Positions 10,975 through 20,757 of a DNA stretch of 64,000 nt are shown in pieces. The stretch spans positions 3,658,001 to 3,722,000 of the forward strand of contig NZ_AP022606.1 of assembly GCF_010728725.1 (NCBI RefSeq), given 5' to 3'. A program made the position numbers and the translations under genes. The notes under the pieces were generated by a model. It ran no database searches. It saw only the letters and a program-made list of their open reading frames with translations, and was not told where the DNA came from. This DNA comes from Mycobacterium branderi. Its GTDB lineage: Bacteria; Actinomycetota; Actinomycetes; Mycobacteriales; Mycobacteriaceae. Position 1 is the first letter of the stretch. The number at the start of each line of letters is the position of its first letter.

Positions 10975-11614
10975 CCAGGGCCCTCCGCAATTCGGCGACG
11001 GTCGCGACGCGCAGCACGTCGGCGTCCTCGGCGAAGTCGGACTGCCCATAGCCCCAGCCCACCACTACCGCGTCGATGCCGTGCGCGGCGGCGCCGTCGA
11101 CGTCGTGCGCCCGGTCCCCGACCATCAGCACCCGCTCGGGCAGCGGCGCCAGCTGCGCCAGCGCATGAGCCAGCACATCGGCCTTGCTGCTGCGTGAGCC
11201 GTCGACGCTGGCGCCGGCGACGACTTCGAAATGCCCGTCGAGCCCGAAGTGGGCCAGGATGCGCCGCGCCGTCGGCTCGGCCTTGGAGGTGGCCACCGCC
11301 AGCCGCACACCGGCGGCGCGCAGGTCCGCCAACAGCGGCACCATTCCGTCGAACACGCTGTTCATCGCCCAGCCGCGGGCGGTGTAGTCGGCGCGGTAGG
11401 CCGCGATCGCGGCGTCGGTGTGCTCGCCGAGCCCCATGCCGGCCAGGGTGTGGTGCATCGGCGGGCCGACGATCCGGCCGGCCAGGTCGCCGTCGGGCAC
11501 GGCCGCGCCGACGTGGCGCAGCGCGTGGCGGAAGCTGGACACGATCCCGGCTGCGGAATCGGTGAGGGTCCCGTCGAGGTCGAAGATCACCATCTGCGGA
11601 GGGCTGGCTGGCAC
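10967..11614 (-). CDS. ptkA: HAD-fold protein tyrosine kinase PtkA, short form
   Basis: PtkA is the unusual HAD-superfamily tyrosine kinase that phosphorylates PtpA. The 215-aa sequence has HAD motif I (VIFDLDGTLTDS), motif II (ATSKAEPTARRI), motif III Lys (SKADV) and motif IV (MVGDRAHDVDGA). The GWGYG tyrosine, equivalent to the autophosphorylated one in M. tuberculosis, is present. The protein begins only seven residues before the HAD core, whereas M. tuberculosis PtkA (about 291 aa) has an extra disordered N-terminus. The upstream frame stays open to about 11672 but offers no start codon. It overlaps ptpA. Confidence 0.9.
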   Translation of the reverse strand: MPASPPQMVIFDLDGTLTDSAAGIVSSFRHALRHVGAAVPDGDLAGRIVGPPMHHTLAGMGLGEHTDAAIAAYRADYTARGWAMNSVFDGMVPLLADLRAAGVRLAVATSKAEPTARRILAHFGLDGHFEVVAGASVDGSRSSKADVLAHALAQLAPLPERVLMVGDRAHDVDGAAAHGIDAVVVGWGYGQSDFAEDADVLRVATVAELRRALGV

Positions 11615-11661
11615 GGTCCCATTGTCTCCGACGCGCTCACCTGCACCCTCGGCAGGACCGT

Positions 11662-11667
11662 TAGTGT
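11662..11667 (+). promoter_or_regulatory. Putative -10 element of a leaderless cobC operon transcript
   Basis: TAGTGT lies 7 nt before the GTG start at 11675, the spacing expected when transcription begins at the start codon. Confidence 0.4.
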
Positions 11668-11674
11668 TTCAAGC

Positions 11675-12706
11675 GTGGCGAGTCCGGACCCGACCCCGCT
11701 TGCGGCGGCGCGCTACCACGGCGATCAGGCCGCCGAACCCGGGATGCTCGATTTCGCCGTCAATGTCCGCGACATCCGGCCGCCGGCTTGGCTGGTCGAG
11801 CGGCTGGCCGCCCGGCTGCCCGACCTGGCCCGCTACCCGGCGGTTGCCGACGAGCGTGCCGCGGCCGCGGCCGTCGCAGCGCGTCACGGCCGGGCCGCCG
11901 ACGAGGTAATGCCGCTGGCCGGCGCGGCCGAGGGGTTCGCGCTGCTGCCGAACCTGCGCCCGAAGCTAGCCGCGATCATTGCGCCCTCGTTCACCGAGCC
12001 GCAGGCGGCCCTGAGCGCCGCCGGCATCCCGGTGCGAAACGTCGTGCTGGAGCCGCCGTTCGGGCTGGCCGGGTTGCAGGCGCCCGACGACGCCGATCTG
12101 GTTGTGGTGGGCAACCCGACCAACCCGACCGCGGTGCTGCATGCGCGTGAGCAGATCCTTGCGCTGCGCCGGCCCGGCCGGATCGTGGTGGTCGACGAGG
12201 CGTTCGCCGATTCGGTTCCCGGCGAACCGGAGTCGCTGGCAGGGGAATCGCTGCCCGATGTGGTGGTGCTGCGCAGCCTGACCAAGAGCTGGTCGCTGGC
12301 CGGGCTGCGGGTGGGTTACGCGCTTGGGGCGCCCGATGTGCTTGCGCGGCTGGGGTGTTCGCGGCCACACTGGCCGCTGGGCACTCTGCAGTTGACGGCG
12401 ATCGCCGCCTGTTGTGCGCCGGACGCTGTGGCTGACGCCGCGGCGGGTGCTGAGCAGCTGGGGGCGTTGCGCGCGGAGATGGTGGCGGGGTTGGCGTCGT
12501 TGGGTCTCGAGGTGGTCGACGGCCGCGCGCCTTTTGTGCTGTTCACCGTTCCCGACGCGGAGCTGGCACGAAAGCAGTTGCACGCCAAGGGGATTGCTGT
12601 TCGCCGATGCGACACGTTCATCGGGCTGGACGGACGCTACCTCCGGGCCGCGGTGCGCCCAGAGTGGCCGGTGCTGGTCGAGGCTCTTGCCGAGGTGTTG
12701 CCGTGA
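11675..12706 (+). CDS. cobC: PLP-dependent aminotransferase, CobC (threonine-phosphate decarboxylase-like)
   Basis: This fold-type I PLP enzyme of 343 aa was assigned as CobC of cobalamin synthesis, which provides (R)-1-amino-2-propanol phosphate from threonine phosphate for CobD. Visible motifs are [22 protein letters not shown] (PLP pyridine Asp), [15 protein letters not shown] (Schiff-base Lys) and the substrate Arg near [10 protein letters not shown]. The start is GTG at 11675, divergent from ptkA. The stop overlaps the next gene (GTGA), heading a four-gene operon. A histidinol-phosphate aminotransferase-like activity cannot be excluded. Confidence 0.9.
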   Translation: MASPDPTPLAAARYHGDQAAEPGMLDFAVNVRDIRPPAWLVERLAARLPDLARYPAVADERAAAAAVAARHGRAADEVMPLAGAAEGFALLPNLRPKLAAIIAPSFTEPQAALSAAGIPVRNVVLEPPFGLAGLQAPDDADLVVVGNPTNPTAVLHAREQILALRRPGRIVVVDEAFADSVPGEPESLAGESLPDVVVLRSLTKSWSLAGLRVGYALGAPDVLARLGCSRPHWPLGTLQLTAIAACCAPDAVADAAAGAEQLGALRAEMVAGLASLGLEVVDGRAPFVLFTVPDAELARKQLHAKGIAVRRCDTFIGLDGRYLRAAVRPEWPVLVEALAEVLP

Positions 12707-13830
12707 GCGTGCGACTTGCCGACGTCATCGGCGTGCTCGACGAGGCGTACCCGCCGCGGCTCGCCCAGTCGTGGGATTCGGTCGGGCTGGTGTGCGGCGA
12801 CCCCCACGATGTGTTGGAGTCGGTGACGGTGGCGGTCGACGCCACCGCCGCCGTGGTCGACGAGGTTCCCGACGGCGGTCTGCTGCTGGCTCATCATCCG
12901 CTGCTGTTGCGCGGGGTGGACACCGTGGCCGCCAGCACCGCGAAGGGCGCGCTGATTCACCGGCTGATCCGGTCCGGCCGTTCGCTGTTCACCGCGCACA
13001 CCAACGCCGACTCGGCGTCGCCGGGTGTGTCCGACGCGCTGGCACAGGCACTCGGGTTGACCGTCGAGGCGGTGTTGGAGCCGCTGCCCGTAGCGACCGA
13101 TCTGGACAAGTGGGTGATCTTCGTGCCGCCGGAAAACGCGGACGCGGTGCGGGGGGCGGTCTTTGCGGCGGGCGCCGGTGTCATCGGCGAGTATTCGCAG
13201 TGCAGTTGGAGCGTCACCGGCACCGGCCAGTTCTTGCCGGGCGATGCGGCAACGCCCGCCATCGGCAGCGTGGGCGCCGTCGAGCGGGTCGTCGAGGACC
13301 GGGTCGAGGTCGTCGCGCCGGCGCGGGCCCGCCGCGACGTGCTCGCCGCCATGCGCGCCGCCCATCCCTACGAGGAACCCGCGTTCGACATCGTCGCGCT
13401 GGCGGCACCGCCCACCGACGTCGGCTTGGGCCGCATCGGCACGCTGCCTGCGCCGGAACCGCTGCGCGCCTTCGTCTCCCGCGTCAACGGCGGCCTGCCG
13501 ACGACGTCGTGGGGAGTGCGCGCCGCCGGCGACCCCGACATGCCGGTGTCGCGGGTCGCGGTGTGCGGTGGCGCCGGCGACTCGCTGCTGGACGCCGTGG
13601 CCGCGGCCGGCGTGCAGGCCTATGTCACTTCCGACCTGCGCCACCATCCGGCCGACGAACACCGTCGCGCCTCCGACGTCGCGCTGATCGACGTCGCGCA
13701 CTGGGCCACTGAATTCCCGTGGTGTGAGCAGGCGGCCGAGGTCTTGCGGTCGGCTTTTGAGAATGCTTTGCGGGTACGGGTGTGCCCCATCCGCACCGAT
13801 CCCTGGAACGTCGGGAGCAACCAGACATGA
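12703..13830 (+). CDS. Nif3-like dinuclear metal centre protein (Rv2230c-like)
   Basis: This 375-aa member of the Nif3/GTP cyclohydrolase I type 2-like family is a toroidal hexamer with a dinuclear metal site and uncertain function. Metal-ligand segments are [21 protein letters not shown] (HTN-D) and the C-terminal [14 protein letters not shown] central insert domain (about residues 130-230, ending [12 protein letters not shown]) is the PII-like YqfO/CutA-type insertion seen in long Nif3 proteins. GTG at 12703 overlaps the cobC stop, and its own stop overlaps the zinc-ribbon gene ATG. Confidence 0.93.
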   Translation: MSVRLADVIGVLDEAYPPRLAQSWDSVGLVCGDPHDVLESVTVAVDATAAVVDEVPDGGLLLAHHPLLLRGVDTVAASTAKGALIHRLIRSGRSLFTAHTNADSASPGVSDALAQALGLTVEAVLEPLPVATDLDKWVIFVPPENADAVRGAVFAAGAGVIGEYSQCSWSVTGTGQFLPGDAATPAIGSVGAVERVVEDRVEVVAPARARRDVLAAMRAAHPYEEPAFDIVALAAPPTDVGLGRIGTLPAPEPLRAFVSRVNGGLPTTSWGVRAAGDPDMPVSRVAVCGGAGDSLLDAVAAAGVQAYVTSDLRHHPADEHRRASDVALIDVAHWATEFPWCEQAAEVLRSAFENALRVRVCPIRTDPWNVGSNQT

Positions 13831-14561
13831 AAGCTGCGGTAGCGCAACAACGTTCGCTGCTCGAGTTGGCCGAGTTGGACGCCGAGCTGGCTCGTCTGAC
13901 GCATCGGGCCGCTCACCTGCCCGAACAGCAGGACTACGAGCGGATACAGACCGACCACGGCGCAGCCAACGACCGGCTGGCGGCGCTGCGAATTGCACTG
14001 GAGGACTTGGACGCTCAGGTCGCACGATTCGAATCGGAGATCGACGCGGTGCGCCAGCGCGAGGACCGTGACCGCGCGCTGCTGGGATCCGTGGCAGACG
14101 CCAAGCAACTGTCCGAACTGCAGCACGAGCTGGAAACGCTGCAGCGCCGCCAGTCCAGCCTCGAGGATTCGCTGCTAGAGGTCATGGAGCGCCGTGAGGA
14201 GCTGCAGGCCCGGCAGGACGCCGAGCTGGCCGCAATCGACGGGTTGCAAGCCGAATTGAGCGCCGCTCAGCAGGCTCTCGACAACGCGCTTGCCGAAATC
14301 GACCAGACCCGCTGCCAGCGCTCGACGCGGCGCGAGGAGCTGACGGCGGCACTGGACCCCGAGCTGGTCGCGCTCTACGAACGGCAGCGTGCTCGCGGCG
14401 GCCCGGGGGCCGGGCCGCTGCAAGGCCGCCGCTGCGGCGCCTGCCGTCTCGAGATCGACCGCGGCGAGCTGTCCCGGATCGCCACGGCCGCCGACGACGA
14501 CGTGCTGCGCTGCCCGGAATGCGGTGCAATCCTGTTGCGGGTCAAGGGTTTCGACCAGTGA
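13827..14561 (+). CDS. Coiled-coil zinc-ribbon protein (Rv2229c-like)
   Basis: This 244-aa protein has a long helical coiled coil (residues about 10-175, Leu/Glu/Gln heptads such as [18 protein letters not shown]). A C-terminal zinc ribbon follows, with paired CGAC and CPEC cysteines at about residues 203-232. This is the zf-RING_7/CdsZ type. Related proteins bind nucleic acids or act in export, but the role here is unknown. ATGA overlap with Nif3 upstream and GTGA overlap with the RNase H fusion downstream indicate one operon. Confidence 0.92.
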   Translation: MKAAVAQQRSLLELAELDAELARLTHRAAHLPEQQDYERIQTDHGAANDRLAALRIALEDLDAQVARFESEIDAVRQREDRDRALLGSVADAKQLSELQHELETLQRRQSSLEDSLLEVMERREELQARQDAELAAIDGLQAELSAAQQALDNALAEIDQTRCQRSTRREELTAALDPELVALYERQRARGGPGAGPLQGRRCGACRLEIDRGELSRIATAADDDVLRCPECGAILLRVKGFDQ

Positions 14562-15640
14562 AGGTCATCGTCGAAGCCGACGGCGGATCACGCGGCAACC
14601 CCGGCCCGGCCGGGTACGGGTCGGTGGTGTGGACGGCCGACCGTGCCACCGTGCTGGCCGAAAGCAAGCAGGCAATCGGCCGGGCCACCAACAACGTCGC
14701 CGAATACCGCGGGCTGATCGCGGGTTTGGAGGAGGCCGCGAAACTGGGCGCCACCGACGTCGCTGTTTCGATGGACTCCAAGCTGGTGGTCGAGCAGATG
14801 TCGGGGCGCTGGCAGGTCAAGCACCCCGACCTGGCGCAACTGCATGCGACGGCGCGCGCACTGGCGTCGCGGTTCGTGACGATCAGTTATTCCTGGGTGC
14901 CGCGCGCGCAGAACTCCTACGCCGACCGGTTGGCCAACGAAGCGATGGACGCCGCGGCGGAGATCGAATCCGGCGCGGCTGCAACCGAAACCGAACCTGC
15001 GACGGCACCCGGCTGGACCGGCGCTCGCGGTGCCGCCACTCGGCTGCTGCTGTTGCGGCACGGCCAGACCGAGCTGTCCGTCGAGCGGCGCTACTCCGGA
15101 CGCGGCAACCCCGCGCTCACCGATCTGGGCTGGCGCCAAGCCGACGCGGCGGCGCGGTACCTGGCGCAGCGCGGCGGAATCGCCGCCGTGATCAGCTCGC
15201 CGCTGCAGCGCTGCTATGACACCGCGACGACGGCGGCCAAGGCGCTGGGGCTGGATGTGACCGTCGACGACGATTTGGTCGAGACCGATTTCGGCGCCTG
15301 GGAGGGACTGACGTTTTCCGAAGCGGCCGAACGCGATCCGGAGTTACATCGGCGCTGGCTGCGCGACACCAGCACCATGCCGCCGGGCGGAGAGAGCTTC
15401 GATTCGGTGCACCGGCGGGTCGTGCGGGCGCGCGACCGCATCGTCGAGGAGCACGGCGCTACTACCGTGCTGGTGGTGTCGCATGTGACGCCGATCAAGA
15501 TGCTGCTGCGGATCGCCCTCGACGCCGGGCCCTCGATCCTGTATCGGCTGCATCTGGATCTGGGGTCGCTCTCCATCGCCGAGTTCTATCCCGACGGCGC
15601 GTCGTCGGTTCGTTTGGTGAACCAGACGGCGTATCTGTAG
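14558..15640 (+). CDS. Bifunctional RNase HI / alpha-ribazole phosphatase-like protein (Rv2228c-like)
   Basis: The 360-aa protein fuses two enzymes. Residues 1-140 are an RNase HI domain with catalytic acidic residues in EADGGSRGNPG, ATNNVAEYRGL, VSMDSKLVVEQ and SYADRLANEAMD; it removes RNA from RNA:DNA hybrids. Residues about 160-360 are a histidine-phosphatase domain with LLLRHGQTELS (catalytic His) and VLVVSHVTPIK (second His), similar to CobC phosphatases that dephosphorylate alpha-ribazole phosphate. M. tuberculosis Rv2228c has both activities. An Ala/Glu/Thr-rich linker joins them. It ends the operon begun by cobC. Confidence 0.95.
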   Translation: MKVIVEADGGSRGNPGPAGYGSVVWTADRATVLAESKQAIGRATNNVAEYRGLIAGLEEAAKLGATDVAVSMDSKLVVEQMSGRWQVKHPDLAQLHATARALASRFVTISYSWVPRAQNSYADRLANEAMDAAAEIESGAAATETEPATAPGWTGARGAATRLLLLRHGQTELSVERRYSGRGNPALTDLGWRQADAAARYLAQRGGIAAVISSPLQRCYDTATTAAKALGLDVTVDDDLVETDFGAWEGLTFSEAAERDPELHRRWLRDTSTMPPGGESFDSVHRRVVRARDRIVEEHGATTVLVVSHVTPIKMLLRIALDAGPSILYRLHLDLGSLSIAEFYPDGASSVRLVNQTAYL

Positions 15641-15644
15641 CGCG

Positions 15645-16361
15645 TCAGGCGGCGTCGTGAAAGATCAGACCGAGGGCGTAGCGTTCACCGGAGCGGACCA
15701 CCGAAAGACCATGGCGCACCGGTGATGCCGACCAGCCGCGGGTGGAGCGCACCGGGCGGTCGCGGGTGGTGAACACAAAGCCGTGGCCTTGCGGCAGCTG
15801 GATCGCGGTGCCGCGGGACTGCGCCCGCGGCCGTTGCTCGACCAACAGAAACTCGCCGCCGGTGTAGTCGGTCTCCGGGTCGGACAGGTTGATCACCACC
15901 TGCAGTGGAAACACCAAGTCGCCGTAGAGGTCTCGGTGCAGGGCGTTCCAGTCGTCGGTCCCGTATTTCAGCATGAGAGCCGTCGGCCTGGTCTGACCGG
16001 CGGCGTGGCACATTGCCAGCCAATCGTCCAGGCTGTCCGGCCACGGCGCCTCCCTGCCGAGCCTGGCGCTCCAGTCGCGGGCGATCGGCAGCAGCCGCGG
16101 ATACAGCGCCTGTTTGAGCTGCTCGATCGGCTCGGGGTACGGCTCGTGGAAATAGCGGTACTGCCCGGCGCCGTAGCGGTGTTGCCGCATGTCGATGGTC
16201 TTGCGGAACAGGTGATCCCGGTCGTAGAGGCTGCGCAGCCGCAGCGCCTCGGCGCGGGTCAGCAGTTTCGGCAGCAGCGCGCCGCCGTAGTCGTCGACCG
16301 CGGCGGCGATGCCCTCCCAGTCGCCGGCGTCGACGCGCTGTTCCCACCGGGTCGGCGGCAT
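15645..16361 (-). CDS. 2-oxoglutarate/Fe(II)-dependent oxygenase
   Basis: This 238-aa protein resembles the prolyl 4-hydroxylase group of 2OG-Fe(II) oxygenases. The iron-binding HxD is in NALHRDLYGD, followed by the double-stranded beta-helix (FPLQVVINLSDPE, YTGGEFLLVEQRP). The distal His is probably RHGLSVVRSG, and the 2OG-binding Arg is nearby. The substrate is unknown. ATG at 16361 starts MPPTRWEQRVDAG; an upstream in-frame extension would run into the rnpB gene and was rejected. Its stop is 5 nt from the convergent RNase H fusion. Confidence 0.85.
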   Translation of the reverse strand: MPPTRWEQRVDAGDWEGIAAAVDDYGGALLPKLLTRAEALRLRSLYDRDHLFRKTIDMRQHRYGAGQYRYFHEPYPEPIEQLKQALYPRLLPIARDWSARLGREAPWPDSLDDWLAMCHAAGQTRPTALMLKYGTDDWNALHRDLYGDLVFPLQVVINLSDPETDYTGGEFLLVEQRPRAQSRGTAIQLPQGHGFVFTTRDRPVRSTRGWSASPVRHGLSVVRSGERYALGLIFHDAA

Positions 16362-16386
16362 CAGTGCAGTATGCCAGGCGAGCGAG

Positions 16387-16392
16387 TACGGT
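16387..16392 (+). promoter_or_regulatory. Putative -10 element of rnpB
   Basis: TACGGT lies six bases before the presumed 5' end of RNase P RNA at 16399, the normal spacing for a SigA-type -10 hexamer. Confidence 0.5.
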
Positions 16393-16398
16393 AGTAGC

Positions 16399-16806
<408 letters not shown>

Positions 16807-16808
16807 GA

Positions 16809-18260
16809 CTAGCGCAGTTTCTTGCGCACCGCCTTGTCGAGTTTGTGCAGCGCCTTGGGCAATTGCCGACGACAACTGTCGGCCAAATCGGCTTCCTGCT
16901 GATACAGCAGGCCGTAGGTGAAGGTGTCCTCGCCGGCCGCGCTCGCGGCATCGGCCTGTTGCTGCAAATGTATTCGGCTGACCACGCTGTCCTGGTGCTC
17001 GCCGAGCAAGGACTGAATCGCCTCCGCCCGTCGCGCCACCTTCGACACGCCGACGGCGGTCGCTGTGTACCGAAGTCGCTTGGCGCGCTTGCGGATCCGG
17101 TGCAACGCCGCATCGCGGCCCTCCTCGGGCGTCTTCGCCGCGGTCTTGGCTGCTTTGCGTACTCGTCGATAGCCGGCGTCGACCGCCGGCTTCTGGCCGG
17201 GGCCGGTCGCCGCGGGTTCGGCAACCAACGCCTCCAGTGCGTCGAGCAGCCGGAAGTATTGCGGCGAGCGCATCGCCTCCAACGACCGCCGCAGCCCCGC
17301 CCGGTAGCGGTCCGACGCGTCGTCGACCAGACGTTCCCGGACGCGTCCGCGCACCAACTCAGGCGGCAGCCGGTCGAGCGCCGCCCGGTAACGTTCCGCC
17401 AACACCTCGGCGTCGCGGGCTTCGCCCAGTACGGCAGCCAGCTCGCGCAGCTGGTCGAGCACCGACGTGTCGTCGGACACCCCGAACGACTCCGGCGAGG
17501 CCCGCAACAGGCTGCGAATCTTGCGGGTCGCCACCCGCATCTGGTGCACGGCGTCGTCGACGTCGGCGCGCACGGCGCGATCCCAGACAATCAACTGCTC
17601 GACCTGCTCGGCCACTGCCCGCCGCAGCGGATCGGCGGGTAGCTGCTGCCCGTCGTGCCCATCGAGCACCCGCGCCAACTTCGACGCATGCCGCGCCGGT
17701 GTTGCTCCGGCGTCAATCAGCCGGGCGCTTAGCAAGTCCAGCAGTTTCGTGTCGGATCCCGCTAGTTCGAGTTCCCATTCGCGCCAACGCTGTTCGCTGC
17801 AGAGATCGTCCGACGATGCGGTGACGCGGTCGTCGCAGAACTCGGCCAGCGGCTCGCCGTCGGCGCCGGACAGCAGCTGGACTTCCCGGTGCGTCGTGAT
17901 TCGCGCCACCGGCCGCAGCGGGCGATCCCGCACGATGGCCAGCACCACGTCTCGCAAGTCGTCGGGCACCGTGTCGCTCAGCGGCGCCCGAACCTCGGTG
18001 CGCGCGTCGGGGCCGGCCGGCAATTTCAGATGCCATCCGGCGTCGGTGCCGCCGGTGCGGCGGCGCAACGTGATTCGATGCGACGCAAGGTCATGGTCGG
18101 GCGTATCGAAATACTGGGCGTCCAGCGTCTGCGGTGGTCGCTTTTCGATCCGGCCGATCACCGGGATGGCACCGAACGACGGCGGCAACGTCGACTCGGC
18201 GACGTCGAACTTGCGCTCCACCTCCACCTGGCGCGACGTGCTGGGGGCCTTCACCGGCAT
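16809..18260 (-). CDS. CYTH and CHAD domain protein (Rv2226-like)
   Basis: This 483-aa protein has an N-terminal CYTH triphosphate-tunnel domain (residues about 10-205; EVERKFDV gives the ExExK motif, with RITLRRRTGG and WHLKLPAG) and a C-terminal CHAD domain (about 215-480; HQMRVATRKIRSLLR and HRIRKRAKRLRY with conserved His and basic residues). CYTH domains hydrolyse triphosphate compounds, and CHAD domains bind inorganic polyphosphate. A polyphosphate or tripolyphosphate function is therefore likely. It follows panB by 31 nt on the same strand and ends against rnpB. Confidence 0.93.
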   Translation of the reverse strand: MPVKAPSTSRQVEVERKFDVAESTLPPSFGAIPVIGRIEKRPPQTLDAQYFDTPDHDLASHRITLRRRTGGTDAGWHLKLPAGPDARTEVRAPLSDTVPDDLRDVVLAIVRDRPLRPVARITTHREVQLLSGADGEPLAEFCDDRVTASSDDLCSEQRWREWELELAGSDTKLLDLLSARLIDAGATPARHASKLARVLDGHDGQQLPADPLRRAVAEQVEQLIVWDRAVRADVDDAVHQMRVATRKIRSLLRASPESFGVSDDTSVLDQLRELAAVLGEARDAEVLAERYRAALDRLPPELVRGRVRERLVDDASDRYRAGLRRSLEAMRSPQYFRLLDALEALVAEPAATGPGQKPAVDAGYRRVRKAAKTAAKTPEEGRDAALHRIRKRAKRLRYTATAVGVSKVARRAEAIQSLLGEHQDSVVSRIHLQQQADAASAAGEDTFTYGLLYQQEADLADSCRRQLPKALHKLDKAVRKKLR

Positions 18261-18291
18261 GTCGCGCTAGCCTATGCGCTCGGCGGACCGG

Positions 18292-19131
18292 TCAGAAACT
18301 GTGCTCGTCGGCGGGAAAAACGCCGCCGGCCACCTCTTGTGCGTATTGCGTTGCAGCACGGCGTAATTCGCCTCCGACATCGCCGAACCGCTTGACGAAG
18401 CGGGCCGTCTTGCCGCTGGTGAGCCCGGCCATGTCCTGCCAGACCAGCACCTGGGCGTCGCAGTTGGGCCCGGCCCCGATCCCGACAGTCGGGATGGTCA
18501 ACTTGCCGGTGATCTGGGTGGCCAACTCGGCCGGCACCATCTCCATCACCACGGCGAACGCACCGGCTTCGGCGACCGCGATCGCGTCGGCGATGGTCTG
18601 TTCGGCGGCGTCGCCGCGGCCTTGCACCCGAAAACCGCCAAGGGTGTTGACGCTTTGCGGGGTAAAGCCGATGTGCGCCATCACGGGGATGCCGGCCGCG
18701 GTGAGCGTCGCGATTTGCTCGGCGACCCGCTCGCCGCCTTCGAGTTTGACCGCGTGCGCACCGGCTTCCTTCATGAACCGAGTGGCGCTGGCCAGCGCCG
18801 CGGTGGGGTCTGCCTCGTAGCTGCCGAACGGCAGGTCCGCGACCACCAGCGCGTGGGGCGCGCCCCGCACCACGCCGCGGACCAGCGGGATCAGCTCGTC
18901 GATGCTGATGGGCACCGTGCTGTCGTAGCCGTAGACGACATTGGCGGCGGAGTCACCGACCAGCAGTACCGGAATGCCGGCGTCGTCGAAAATCCGTGCG
19001 GTGGAGTAGTCGTAGGCCGTCAGCATGGCCCACTTGTGGCCCTCGGCCTTCATCTTCTGCAGGTGGTGGATGCGGGTCTTGGCTCGCGGCGCGGCACCGG
19101 ACGCGCCACCGTAAACAGCGTGCTCAGACAT
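18292..19131 (-). CDS. panB: 3-methyl-2-oxobutanoate hydroxymethyltransferase
   Basis: PanB transfers a hydroxymethyl group from methylene-tetrahydrofolate to ketoisovalerate, the first committed step to pantothenate and CoA. The 279-aa length matches the family. Motifs include [55 protein letters not shown] and [15 protein letters not shown], covering the metal and substrate pocket. Two consecutive ATGs exist. I chose the one at 19131 because AGGGA is five bases upstream and the product MSEHAVYGG matches M. tuberculosis PanB. The CYTH-CHAD gene follows. Confidence 0.96.
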   Translation of the reverse strand: MSEHAVYGGASGAAPRAKTRIHHLQKMKAEGHKWAMLTAYDYSTARIFDDAGIPVLLVGDSAANVVYGYDSTVPISIDELIPLVRGVVRGAPHALVVADLPFGSYEADPTAALASATRFMKEAGAHAVKLEGGERVAEQIATLTAAGIPVMAHIGFTPQSVNTLGGFRVQGRGDAAEQTIADAIAVAEAGAFAVVMEMVPAELATQITGKLTIPTVGIGAGPNCDAQVLVWQDMAGLTSGKTARFVKRFGDVGGELRRAATQYAQEVAGGVFPADEHSF

Positions 19132-19301
19132 CATTGTCCCTAGTGATTCGTCGGGTCGATCCTCGTGGCCCTGCCGGGTCCCCGGGTTCGTCTGACCTTG
19201 CCAGTCTGCCATCTCTGGCATCGCGGATACATAGCAAGAGCAGTTGAGTTGCTCACATCGGATCCATGAGCGATTCCCCAACCATCGAGCGGCGCCGGGC
19301 A

Positions 19302-19307
19302 TACCAT
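19302..19307 (+). promoter_or_regulatory. Putative -10 element of a leaderless WS/DGAT transcript
   Basis: TACCAT lies exactly six bases before the ATG at 19314, which supports that start over ATG 19266. Confidence 0.5.
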
Positions 19308-19313
19308 CTGCGC

Positions 19314-20705
19314 ATGCAGCGGCTCAGCGGACTCGACGCCAGTTTTCTGTACCTGGAAACGCCCTCCCAGCCGTTGCATGTGTGCTCGATCCTGGAGCTC
19401 GACACCTCGACGATGCCGGGCGGTTACAGCTTCGACCGGCTGCGCGACGAATTGGCGGTCCGGATCAAGGCGATGCCGCAGTTCCGCGAGAAGCTGGCCG
19501 ACAGTGCGTTCAACCTCGACCACCCCGTCTGGGTCGACGACGACACCTTCGACATCAGCCGGCATCTGCATCGCATCGGGCTGCCGCCGCCAGGCGGCCG
19601 GATCGAACTGTCCGAGATCTGCGGTCACATCGCGGCCCTGCCGCTGGACCGCAGCCGACCCTTGTGGGAGATGTGGGTCATCGAGGGCGTCGCGGGCACC
19701 GATGCCCAGCAGAACGGCCGGCTGGCCTTGATGACCAAGGTCCACCACGCCTGCGTCGACGGCGTGACCGGCGCGAACCTGATGTCGCAGCTCTGCAGCA
19801 CCGAAGCCGACGCGCCGCCACCGGAACCGGTGGACGGCGTCGGCGGCGCCAACTCGGTGCAGATCGCAGTGAGCGGGCTGGCGAAGTTCGCGACGCGCCC
19901 ACTGCACCTGGCCAACGTGTTGCCCAACACGGCGGCCTCGGTGGTGAAGACGGTGGCGCGGGCGCGCAGTGGCCAGGCGATGGCACGGCCATTCGCGGCA
20001 CCGCGAACCACCTTCAACGCCAGCATCACCGCGCACCGCAACATCGCCTACGCGCAGCTGGATCTCGGGGACATCAAGAAGGTCAAGGACCACTTCAACG
20101 TCAAAGTCAACGACGTGGTGATGGCGTTGGTGTCCGGGGTGCTGCGCCAATTTCTGCTTGACCGCGGCGAATTGCCCGAGTCGTCGTTGGTGGCGATGGT
20201 GCCGGTGTCGGTGCACGGCAGGTCCGACCGGCCCGGCCGCAACCAGGTTTCCGGGATGTTCTCCAGTCTGCAAACGCACATCGCCGATCCGGCCGAACGC
20301 ATCAAGGCCATCGCTGAGGCGAATTCGGTTGCCAAACAACACAGTTCGGCGATCAGCGCCACGCTCTTGCAGGACTGGTCGCAGTTCGCCGCGCCGGCGG
20401 TGTTCGGCCTGGCGATGCGGGCCTATGCCAAGACCCGACTGACCCGCAGCCGCCCGGTGCACAACCTGGTGGTGTCCAATGTTCCCGGCCCGCAGATGCC
20501 GCTGTACCTGCTGGGCTGCGAGGTCAAGGCGATGTATCCGCTGGGCCCGATATTCCACGGCTCGGGGCTCAACATCACCGTCATGTCGCTAAACGGCAAG
20601 CTGGACGCCGGATTGATCGCCTGCCCGGAGCTGGTGCCGGACTTGTGGGAATTGGCCGACGACTTTGTCGTCGGGATGGAAGAACTGCTTCTCGCGACCC
20701 GGTAG
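19314..20705 (+). CDS. Wax ester synthase / diacylglycerol acyltransferase (WS/DGAT family)
   Basis: WS/DGAT enzymes make triacylglycerol or wax esters from acyl-CoA for storage lipids. The 463-aa protein has the family start [15 protein letters not shown], the active-site KVHHACVDG (HHxxxDG, catalytic second His), and [12 protein letters not shown]. It also carries the C-terminal domain motifs [20 protein letters not shown] and [16 protein letters not shown] preferred ATG 19314 (promoter hexamer at -12 to -7); ATG 19266 would add 16 residues and has no ribosome binding site. As far as I recall, M. tuberculosis has no such gene between panB and caeA, so this looks like an insertion or a loss elsewhere. 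Confidence 0.94.
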   Translation: MQRLSGLDASFLYLETPSQPLHVCSILELDTSTMPGGYSFDRLRDELAVRIKAMPQFREKLADSAFNLDHPVWVDDDTFDISRHLHRIGLPPPGGRIELSEICGHIAALPLDRSRPLWEMWVIEGVAGTDAQQNGRLALMTKVHHACVDGVTGANLMSQLCSTEADAPPPEPVDGVGGANSVQIAVSGLAKFATRPLHLANVLPNTAASVVKTVARARSGQAMARPFAAPRTTFNASITAHRNIAYAQLDLGDIKKVKDHFNVKVNDVVMALVSGVLRQFLLDRGELPESSLVAMVPVSVHGRSDRPGRNQVSGMFSSLQTHIADPAERIKAIAEANSVAKQHSSAISATLLQDWSQFAAPAVFGLAMRAYAKTRLTRSRPVHNLVVSNVPGPQMPLYLLGCEVKAMYPLGPIFHGSGLNITVMSLNGKLDAGLIACPELVPDLWELADDFVVGMEELLLATR

Positions 20706-20757
20706 CCGGTGCCGCAGTCCCGTAGCGAGGACCCGGCGTCGGTGCATGGCAGCATAG

